A stretch of 64,000 nucleotides of DNA from Antitrichia curtipendula (lineage: Eukaryota > Streptophyta > Bryopsida > Hypnales > Leucodontaceae), in contig OX579633.1 in NCBI GenBank assembly GCA_951230915.1, forward strand, positions 6,484,145 to 6,548,144, given 5' to 3'. Under the pieces are notes generated by a model. The model was not told the origin of the DNA. It saw only the letters and a list, made by a program, of their open reading frames with translations, and ran no database searches. The translations under genes were made by a program, and so were the position numbers. Positions 56,456 through 64,000 of this stretch are shown in pieces; the stretch's first letter is position 1, and each line of letters begins with the position of its first letter.

Positions 56456-58355
56456 ATGGCGCTCGCTGCATCGACGGCAGTCTCATTGCCTGCATTGCCA
56501 ACTCTTTTGGTTCAGAGGAAAGGATCTCGATCACGCACTTCCCGAGTGGTAGTAGGACAATTACCAAGCTATGGCATCCCGAGCTACGGCTCCCCCCGAC
56601 CTTACCAAACCCCCGGCGCAGATGTCCTTCGCCCGTCCGAGACGATACCGAATCCCAGCTTCGGCGACCTCAGTCGCGCGGATTTCCAATGGCGATACGG
56701 CGCCCCTGCGGAGTATTCCACTCCCGTGAATTACCGAACGCCGAGAGGCTATGGCGCACCGCAAGCTTACGGACCAGACGTTGGAGATGGTGTGAAACAG
56801 GCGGAGCTTGAATCGGGCGGCGCTGGAGGGGATGGGGGTGGGGGTGGGGATGGGGACGGTGGCAGTGGTGGCCGTGGCGATGGCGATGGTGGTGAAGGGG
56901 AAGACGCGGGGAAGAAATTGGCGGGGTTGTCGTTGTCGCAGAAGTTGACGTTGGCGTATGCCGCGCTCATTGGTGGTTAGTGACGATGTTTTCCCTTTGG
57001 ATCCATCTCATCGGGTTTCAGAATTTGTGGAGTTTTTGGATTAGAAATAGAATTTTTTTTAAGTCCGTCTATTCCTGTTTCTGAGCTTGCCTTCGCCACC
57101 GCCACGGCGTACCGCTGCCTGTTCTTTGGAATCCGTCTCTTTTGTTTCTGAATTTTTAAGGGTTTCTGCATTTAGGATTGTGTTTTTTGAAAATCTCTCT
57201 CTTCCTGTTTCTGAACGTGCTCGGGGTTTGCATTTTGGATTTACGTTCTTTTAAATCTATCTCTTTCTGTTTCTGAATTTGTAGGACTTTTGCATTTCGG
57301 ATTAACAAGTTCTTTTGGAATCCAAGTCTTTCTGTTTCTCAATTTATAGAATTTTGCATTTGAGATTGAGTTCTTGTGTCATCTCTTGTATCAATTCGGC
57401 CCAGCATGTCTGTGATGTCTCTATTTTAAGGCCAAGAGACAAGTGTGTGTTTTTCAATATACAGTTTGCAGGGTGCTTATGTAATGCTTCGGCTTATTGG
57501 AATGCAGTTTGTGTGAAATGAAATTCTTTGCATTACAGATTGAGTTCTTGTGTGGATTCGAGGTGCGATGAGCTTGGCTACCGATGCCTCTATTTAGGGT
57601 TCAAGAGATGTATGTGTTTCAGTCAATACATTTTCAAGGTGATTTTCTAATGTTTTGGTTGATTGGTTTTCTATGGTGGCAGTGGGAGGAATAATGGGAT
57701 TTGTGAGGAGTGGCAGCGGTACATCACTCCTGACTGGTGGAGGATCAGCTTTGCTCCTGTATTACGTCTTCTTGAACCTACCCACAAAGCCGATCATGTC
57801 TTCAATTATCGGCCTTGGTAAGTGATCTTGCAATCCTGCGTGGCATTCTAATGGATTTTGCTTAACCCTACTTTAGGGTTTGAAGAACATATCATTCTTG
57901 AGGAGCTCCTTGAATACCCGAGGAATCAATTCACAGTGAGACAAGTATAGGGATCCAGATATCATTTTGTGCACAACTTTTGGACTCATGTTATTTTCGC
58001 AAAGGCTGTTGTGGCTTACATTAGAATTATTTATCCAATCTTTGTTTGGTATGTTTGCCTGTATGTGATTTTATGTCTAACAGTGGAATAAACTGCTTCA
58101 AGCGTGGGCTAGTTCTTTACTATTTTAGTGCTCATTCATTTTGTGCTACAGTGAATTGGGTGCAAAACCCATACTATTCTCTTTTGTTATGAACTGGCAT
58201 TGTGTTTTCCCATGACAGGAATATCCGGCCTGCTGTTGTTCGTCATGGGCTCACGGTACTCGAATACCGGAAAGGTGTTCCCTGCAGGAGTCGTCTCCTT
58301 GTACTCTTTGGTTATGACAGGTGGATATATTCATGGAATTGTGCGAGGACATTAA
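56456..58355 (+). CDS. FAX/Tmem_14 family plastid envelope protein
   Basis: Three exons (56456-56975, 57683-57817, 58219-58355) encode 263 residues with consistent phases. The ATG at 56456 opens a Ser/Arg-rich plastid-type transit peptide (MALAASTAVSLPALPTLLVQ). A Tyr/Pro-rich segment and then a Gly/Asp-rich stretch (about 121-150) follow. The Tmem_14 domain (about 160-263) has four short hydrophobic helices: LTLAYAALIGVGGIMGFV, SLLTGGGSALLLYYVFL, SSIIGLGISGLLLFVMG and VVSLYSLVMTGGYIHGIVRG. In plants this family (FATTY ACID EXPORT) sits in the chloroplast inner envelope and moves free fatty acids out of the plastid. The Gly-rich N-terminus suggests a FAX2/FAX3-type member; the exact orthologue is not settled. 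It follows TOC75 on the same strand, 1.05 kb downstream. Confidence 0.87.
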
Positions 58356-59101
58356 CTCAACAACTCTGCGTGGAGAGCAATAGAACTTGTCTTCATTCTA
58401 CTCGATTTGTAATATTAGAACTTGTGTACGTACAATTGAGTATAAGGACCGGTTTTTGAGAGATTTAGACTAGTTTATTGCATTTGTGTAAATATCGTAG
58501 GTCTCCAATTGTACTCTACTCTTCTACTGTGAAGCGTAAACCTTGAATGTATACTGAGTCCTTGAGATTTTGCAAACTTCAAATCTTTCAGTTGTATGGC
58601 TTTTGATTTACTTTGGTGCGCCTGGATGCCTTCTGTGTATGCTTTTTAATATAATTCGGTGCTTTACAACTCTACTTGTAATGGGACGTTGTCAATTATG
58701 ACATAATTGACAAGTATCTGCTTATAGAAACTGGTCAAGTGAGTGACCGCATCGAATTTACTGGAGGCCATTGCGGACGGAAAGGATTTTGCCAACTACT
58801 GAAGGACCGCTACTAACTGGAAGGTGAACTTAAGTGTATCTTTTATTGATAACGAGTTAGCATCAGTGCAAATAATTACGGATAAGGTAAGTTGGTCTCT
58901 CTTAAACCGAGAAAATTTATCTGACAACCATTCTTGTGTATCCGGGAGCTCTCATTTTTTTTACCACATGAAAGCAAATTGCAACTAAAGCTGGGTGAAG
59001 TCTACAGCTGAATATAATATGCAAAAGTTATGAAAATCAAAACTGAAGTGGTAGATTTTCTTCAAAACCATGCCTTAATTTCAGTTTTCTCATGTTGGAC
59101 A
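58356..59101. other. 3' flank of the FAX gene
   Basis: No gene recognised between the FAX stop codon and the TTAA of the second piggyBac copy. Confidence 0.45.
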
Positions 59102-59655
59102 TTAACCCTAAAGTGTCATTGAGGACAGAAAGTGTCCTCAACGTTTTTCACTCGCCCAAAACATGCATTTGGCACATTCAGATGGAAAAACGACTCAAAG
59201 TGATTGTGTAGGGTTACGGGAGATCTTTCCAATGACACAAATCTGGGGAAATTCTGAGGCTTCCTCCATTTTCAGTGCGGAATCAAAATTCTAGACGAAG
59301 CAGCGGCGCCTGATTTCGGCCCAAAACTGAGGGGCGGGGCTTACGTCACCGGGCAAAACTTCCGGTGCCACATCGGCGCTGCCTGAAGGAATACCGTTGG
59401 GATGGATTGTCCTCGTCGCTGAGGTGGACGCAGCGAGGTTTTTGGCGCGCGAAAGTTCCTGGCAGGTTTTTGGGTGTGGAGAGAGACGCAACCTTGGATG
59501 CGCGCGTACTTGGCGAGTTCGTGTCGAGGTAGTGGAGGGTTTTCCGTAAGTTGATTGCAATTGGAGAGGCGCAGGACAGACAAGTCGATCATTACAGGTT
59601 AGGGTTCACGTTGGCACGAAAATTTGCAAGGACAAACCACAGAACGTGAGCCGCC

Positions 59656-59802
59656 ATGGCTGAATTCAGCATTCTTCCTCACGCTCTCATGAGAGCATTA
59701 CAGTCACAGATGGAATTCCCAAGGACAGGTGAAGCAGGTACTCCGAGTGGAGAAGATGGCGGGTGCAATGAGCAAAGGAGTAGGGTTTGGAAAGGGGGGT
59801 AA
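59656..59802 (+). CDS. Short 5' frame of the piggyBac element (possible first exon)
   Basis: The ATG at 59656 sits in GCCGCCATGGC, an ideal eukaryotic start context. The 48-residue frame (MAEFSILPHALMRALQSQME..) ends at TAA, and the bases before it, GGGGGGTAAC, could act as a splice donor. It is identical in copy 1 (start at 15151 on the minus strand). It may be the true translation start of a spliced product, or an upstream reading frame controlling the transposase. Confidence 0.35.
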   Translation: MAEFSILPHALMRALQSQMEFPRTGEAGTPSGEDGGCNEQRSRVWKGG

Positions 59803-60673
59803 CAACATCGACAATCCCGAATTGGAGTGGGTACAAGGCGACGGCATGGACTTTGTAAAAGGGGCTCCGTGTTGCTTTCCGATGCATTTGGAAGATGAGG
59901 CACAAGTAATAGACGAGTGGCTCCTGAGTAGGAAGTGTTCGGAGAAGCAGAGAAAGAGAATATTGAGTTTGCTTGACGTGAAGTATTTGCAGCGTCTTCC
60001 CTTGTTTGGGAAGAAGAGCCGCCCTTGGCCGAAGAAGCCTGTCAATTGCAATTTCAGATACCATTGGAGAGCACAGACAAGCCACATCCTTGGCTGGAAG
60101 GAGAGGACGGCATTTCCGGAGCACATTGACGAATTAATCAGACGCGTGTGGCCCGACGATGTCTCAATCACAACAGCTAAACGCGAAGGAGGCGGGGAGA
60201 CTGGCAGCAAGTACAAGGCTAGCGCTTCGAAGCCCGGTGACGCAACGGCGAGTGAAGCGGAAGGTCCAAAGTGTGACCAGGAGAGCCTTGGCGGAGTCCG
60301 AGTTACTGCTGCAAAGTCCCGTCCATTCCCACCAGAATTACAGTGCTATGCTATTACAGGGGACCCTGGACCCGGCCGAAACAGAAGCAACGGCAGCGAG
60401 GAGCAGGATCCAATCCACCCACAATCAAGGGATGACACTATCACCGAACCTAGAAATCCAGTTAAGGAGCGATGGTATACTCAATCCTCTGCTGAAGACA
60501 GTCATGAGTCCACTGCTGGGACAGCTACAAACTGCAGAGAAGCAGTTGTCGATCGGGAGGAAGACGAAGCAGCCATGCACACAGATGCGCAAGAGGCAGG
60601 ACCTTGCGCCGATGGGTCGGGGAGGAAGAGAAAATTCTCAACGTCTCTCGGCACCGGTCGAAGCCAGAATTGA
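59756..60673 (+). CDS. Accessory reading frame of the piggyBac element, overlapping the transposase
   Basis: 305 residues from ATG 59756, open without stops, in a frame different from the 1082-residue transposase and overlapping its first 515 bp. The first 150 residues look like real protein: LEWVQGDGMDFVKGAPCCFP, VIDEWLLSRKCSEKQRKRIL, KPVNCNFRYHWRAQTSHILG and FPEHIDELIRRVWPDD. The last 150, in the overlap, are low-complexity and end near a basic GRKRKFS. I do not recognise a family. In copy 1 one base change introduces a stop. It may be a separate element-encoded protein or an N-terminal exon joined to the transposase by splicing. Confidence 0.5.
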   Translation: MAGAMSKGVGFGKGGNNIDNPELEWVQGDGMDFVKGAPCCFPMHLEDEAQVIDEWLLSRKCSEKQRKRILSLLDVKYLQRLPLFGKKSRPWPKKPVNCNFRYHWRAQTSHILGWKERTAFPEHIDELIRRVWPDDVSITTAKREGGGETGSKYKASASKPGDATASEAEGPKCDQESLGGVRVTAAKSRPFPPELQCYAITGDPGPGRNRSNGSEEQDPIHPQSRDDTITEPRNPVKERWYTQSSAEDSHESTAGTATNCREAVVDREEDEAAMHTDAQEAGPCADGSGRKRKFSTSLGTGRSQN

Positions 60674-63407
60674 ATTGGAGGAAGGAAACCTCCTTGGACA
60701 CGGCCACGTCCAAGGAAGGAAGGGTAGGGGTAGGGGTGGCAAGCAGAAATCGAATGGGAGAGGCGTAGGAAGATCAAGGAGGGATCAGCAAAACCCCATT
60801 TTGGTGACACCGCCAGGGTGGGTGGTGCCACGAATCGTCACGGAGAATCGGGATTCTCCACCACTTTTGAGACCCTCGACACAGAGAGGGAGGGTTGTGC
60901 GGAGTCTTTTAGAAGCGGTAAATGCTATGCCAAGCGCTTATGGGGCGGAGCGCCTTACGAGTCTTCAAGTTCCCGATGATAGTGCTCCAGCAGGATTCCA
61001 TTCACCTCATCGTATGGTCCTTGACATGAATGGAATGTCACTCACTGCTCGTGATTGCAAAGAGGCACCCCAGCGTTCTCGTTGCAGCAAAGAAAATCGA
61101 GGGAAAGGGCATGCGACTAGTGATGATTCTGGTGGATGGTACACATCTTGTGAGAGCGATGGATGCCACATACACGGCCAAGTATCAATGCCCGGGAACC
61201 AAGAGAATGAAAGTCATGCAAAAATGGTTTTGGTTTTGCCCGCTGTGTTGGGACTAAGTCCATCGTCCAACGGAGGAATTGCCATGTGCGGGGAGGTGAC
61301 ACGGGAATTCGTCCACTCCGTTACAGGAGAGGACACGTTCTTGGTCGACTTTGAAAATGTAACCGGTGTGCGCTCGGTGCTGAAGAAACACTGTAGGGAA
61401 GAGTGCGGAGATGTAGCTGGGCCATCACATGCTGGGAGAGCATGTCCCAGACGAATGGGTGTGTCTCCTTCTCGCCATGGCACAACTCGACAGCAACTTC
61501 TGCAGCATTTTGACGAAACAGAGGACTCACTGGAGAACCTTACGCCAAATCTTGTGGGCGGAAATGTTGAGTTGCCTCCACTTTCACCGATCGTGGACCG
61601 AGCGGTGGGTTCGCAGTCGCCAACCATTGGCGTCACATTCCCGAATTATCTCTTGCCGATTCATGGAAGTTCGACTGACGACAGCGATGGAGAGGATGAT
61701 GTGGACGACCCGGATTGGAGTGCCAGATTTGCAGACTTTGCTTGCGACTCCGATGGACAGAACTCCGACTGGGAGCTTGATGAACCGAGCATAATTGATG
61801 AGGTGGGTCCCGTAGAGGATGTACTGTTAGGCGCATGTTCGTTTGAATCACGATATGCCGATGGACACTGGGATGAGCTCGAGACTACTCTGGTAGGTGA
61901 TAGGAGTATTTTTTTAGGACCCCAACCTGGGCCCACTCGAAGGAAGAGTAGGCGAGACGTTGGAGTCCACGAGTTCTTTGAACTCTTTTGGACCGAAACT
62001 GATCTACTAACCATTTGTGTCGAAACGAACAAGTATGCTGCTCAGGCAAGCGTAGAGCATCCCGGGAGCTTGAACGGACGCGGCAGATGGGTGCCATTAA
62101 TCGTAGTTGAACTGCGGGCGTGGTTGGGCGTTTGTATATTGATGGGCCTAAAGCAACAACCCAGTATTAGGTCCTTCTGGTCAAAGAGACGATTTTACGG
62201 ATGCCCTGTTATTAAACATGTCATGCGTCGTCCACGATTTGAACAGATATTAGCTTGCATTCACTTAGTCGATAACCAATCCTTAGTCCAGGATAAGATG
62301 GCCCCTGGCTACGATAAGATCAGCAAGTGTCGATGGCTGATCGAGAATTTTGTATGCAGAGCCAAAGCTGCCTACAATTGTGATAAGTATTTGGCCTGCG
62401 ATGAGATAATGGTTCCTTATAGAGGTCGTAGATGTGATATTAAACAATATATGAAGAACAAACCCGTGAAGTATGGCATTAAAATTTGGTGCTGCGCTAG
62501 TAGTAAGTCTAGGTATGTGTATAATTTGATAGTCTACGAGGGAAGAAAGAATATGAAGCCTGAGAAGGACCTTGGCTTGAAAGTCATTCTCCAGTTAGTT
62601 GATGATCTCACGCAGTTGGGCCACGTAGTAGTCACGGATCGCTTCTTTAGCTCTCCCCAGTTGGCTGATGCACTCCTAGACTTGGGAACTTGGTTCACTG
62701 GAACTGTAAAACACAATCGCATCGGTATGCCCAGCCATCTTGCTCAATACTCGAACTCGAAGCTGCCGCGGGGAACATTAGTAGTGGCCATGCACCGGTC
62801 CAGACGTATGGCAGCATGCGTCTGGTTCGACGGGTGCCCTGTTTACCTCTTGAGCACTTCATCAGACCCAATGGCGTCGGGATGTACTTGTCTTCGGTGG
62901 GTGGGAGGCGAGAGGTTACCTTACCCGACATCACCTATGCAGATTGAGTACCAGGACATGATGCGTGGAGTTGATATTGTCGACCAGTGCAGAGTGGAAT
63001 ATACGGCCCAAATCATGTCCCATAAATGGTGGCATCGTTTGTTGTTTTTCGTATTAGATACTACTTTAGGTAATGCATATGTGCTGTATAAAGCTCATTG
63101 GTCCTCCATCCACAAGCAAGGGCGCCGAAAGAAGCCAATGTCCCGTGCAGAGTTCCACTATGAAGTTGCTGCATGGCTAACAGGTCCGTCTTTTCGGTTG
63201 GGACGAACCGCGGGCAGTTTCAATATCCAAGATCATGGCATCCATGAGTCAATATGTGCAGGTCTTCAACGGAAGCAGTGCAGACTGTGCGGTAGAAAGC
63301 AAAACCGTTATTGTCCCGGTTGTGCAGGTGCCTTCCTTTGTGCATCACCGTGCCACCACAAAGTCCACACGGAAGCTAAATACGCCTCAAAGATTTGGCT
63401 GCGGTGA
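60159..63407 (+). CDS. piggyBac-type transposase (DDE_Tnp_1_7), copy 2
   Basis: 1082-residue frame, same architecture as copy 1, with the triad D748, D827 and D939 intact and the C-terminal Cys/His-rich zinc-binding region complete. A TAA lies a short way upstream in the same frame, so the ATG at 60159 (A at -3) is the first start unless splicing adds an N-terminus. The basic stretch RRVKRKVQSVTRR (about residues 29-41) could serve nuclear import. Compared with copy 1 it reads L for S near residue 67 and K for E near residue 868. Both substitutions lie away from the triad. Confidence 0.92.
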   Translation: MSQSQQLNAKEAGRLAASTRLALRSPVTQRRVKRKVQSVTRRALAESELLLQSPVHSHQNYSAMLLQGTLDPAETEATAARSRIQSTHNQGMTLSPNLEIQLRSDGILNPLLKTVMSPLLGQLQTAEKQLSIGRKTKQPCTQMRKRQDLAPMGRGGRENSQRLSAPVEARIELEEGNLLGHGHVQGRKGRGRGGKQKSNGRGVGRSRRDQQNPILVTPPGWVVPRIVTENRDSPPLLRPSTQRGRVVRSLLEAVNAMPSAYGAERLTSLQVPDDSAPAGFHSPHRMVLDMNGMSLTARDCKEAPQRSRCSKENRGKGHATSDDSGGWYTSCESDGCHIHGQVSMPGNQENESHAKMVLVLPAVLGLSPSSNGGIAMCGEVTREFVHSVTGEDTFLVDFENVTGVRSVLKKHCREECGDVAGPSHAGRACPRRMGVSPSRHGTTRQQLLQHFDETEDSLENLTPNLVGGNVELPPLSPIVDRAVGSQSPTIGVTFPNYLLPIHGSSTDDSDGEDDVDDPDWSARFADFACDSDGQNSDWELDEPSIIDEVGPVEDVLLGACSFESRYADGHWDELETTLVGDRSIFLGPQPGPTRRKSRRDVGVHEFFELFWTETDLLTICVETNKYAAQASVEHPGSLNGRGRWVPLIVVELRAWLGVCILMGLKQQPSIRSFWSKRRFYGCPVIKHVMRRPRFEQILACIHLVDNQSLVQDKMAPGYDKISKCRWLIENFVCRAKAAYNCDKYLACDEIMVPYRGRRCDIKQYMKNKPVKYGIKIWCCASSKSRYVYNLIVYEGRKNMKPEKDLGLKVILQLVDDLTQLGHVVVTDRFFSSPQLADALLDLGTWFTGTVKHNRIGMPSHLAQYSNSKLPRGTLVVAMHRSRRMAACVWFDGCPVYLLSTSSDPMASGCTCLRWVGGERLPYPTSPMQIEYQDMMRGVDIVDQCRVEYTAQIMSHKWWHRLLFFVLDTTLGNAYVLYKAHWSSIHKQGRRKKPMSRAEFHYEVAAWLTGPSFRLGRTAGSFNIQDHGIHESICAGLQRKQCRLCGRKQNRYCPGCAGAFLCASPCHHKVHTEAKYASKIWLR

Positions 63408-64000
63408 CAAATTCGCTTGCCTAATGGGTGAAGCCGGGTTTTGCAGAGTGACCGGAGGAAGATGTAGCCCAACTCTGCGCCCTTACTCATCGACAGTCGC
63501 AGTTCAGGAGTTCGAGTTTCGATGGTGGATGCTCATCCGACAATAGGCCCTGCCGGTCACCTAGATGGACAATTCACCTCCGAGGCAATGTCCTACCTAG
63601 CATGGTTAGCGCAGGATTAGACTCTGGTGACTGCAACTTTCTGCAGAATTTTGGACTCTATGTAGATTGTCTTTTGTTTTGAACGTTTGCGTCGTATGAG
63701 CACATTTTCTTAAATGTTTGGCGCCTATGTAATTGGATATCATCCAATGAATCGGAATTTATAACTCTTCCTTTCGTGTACACATTCTGGTGTCACTCGT
63801 TTGAGTCCCGCGAAGCAACCGCTTTTGTGTTCATGGCGTTGGGACAGGTCGCCGTCTGATGGTTTAGATGTACACCTAGTGAACGGCGTCCATCTTGACG
63901 ACGCTCCCCGCGCATTTGGAACTGACTTGGCAAGTCCAGTCAACACCCGCCGTAAGCCGTACCCGAACGTTTACCGGGTTTGCAAGGGCGCCGAGGAATC

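Larger units (their letters stand above)
59106..64000 (+). mobile_element. piggyBac-type DNA transposon, copy 2 (cut by window end)
   Basis: Begins with CCCTAAAGTGTCATTGAGG directly after TTAA (59102-59105). It matches the reverse complement of 10807-15701 in exactly 4895 bp with no net length difference. Its 3' end (about 566 bp by comparison) lies beyond the window. It is inverted relative to copy 1 about 43 kb away. The few differences I noticed are all transitions. Confidence 0.92.

Noticed and set aside
56800..56930. Glycine/aspartate-rich run as a simple-sequence artefact
   Set aside because: Although low-complexity, it stays in frame between a transit peptide and a Tmem_14 domain; glycine-rich linkers are known in FAX proteins, so I kept it as coding.

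Overview
This is a nuclear genomic window from a land plant. It contains spliced genes for plant-specific proteins: a Toc75-type chloroplast protein-import channel, a FAX/Tmem_14 plastid-envelope protein, the SKP1-interacting ankyrin protein SKIP35 and a neprosin-family peptidase. The host species cannot be fixed from the sequence. The neprosin style and a piggyBac transposon make me lean towards a non-seed plant (moss, liverwort, lycophyte or similar), but this is inference only.

Layout: 0-7.4 kb is transposon-rich and gene-poor, with a nested family of small inverted-repeat elements and a decayed neprosin fragment. A complete two-exon neprosin gene lies at 7.96-9.70 kb (+). A complete piggyBac-type transposon follows at 10.24-15.70 kb, with its transposase on the minus strand. 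15.7-22.7 kb is AT-rich and almost featureless. 22.8-34.8 kb is a gene cluster: an unrecognised multi-exon gene (-), head-to-head with a DsbA/thioredoxin-like gene (+), which is tail-to-tail with SKIP35 (-). 35-50 kb is a transposon nest: a fold-back element, a degenerate Ty1/copia element whose second LTR is split by a non-autonomous CACTA element, and a LINE relic carrying a 73-bp CACTA-like mini-element. TOC75 (+, eight exons) and a FAX gene (+, three exons) occupy 50.6-58.4 kb. From 59.1 kb to the end is a second piggyBac copy, in inverted orientation and cut by the window edge.

The host genes do not form one pathway. TOC75 and FAX both act at the plastid envelope, neprosin is secreted, the DsbA-like protein has a signal peptide, and SKIP35 is expected to work with SCF ubiquitin ligases. 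The most striking content is the pair of nearly identical piggyBac elements, both with an intact 1082-residue transposase. They have TTAA target sites, matching terminal repeats, a second long reading frame overlapping the transposase, and the complete DDD triad plus C-terminal zinc-binding region. They look recently active in a plant lineage, where this superfamily is unusual.

Intron and exon borders were set by reading splice consensus and frame continuity by eye. They are consistent in phase for neprosin, DsbA-like, SKIP35, TOC75 and FAX, but no transcript evidence was available.
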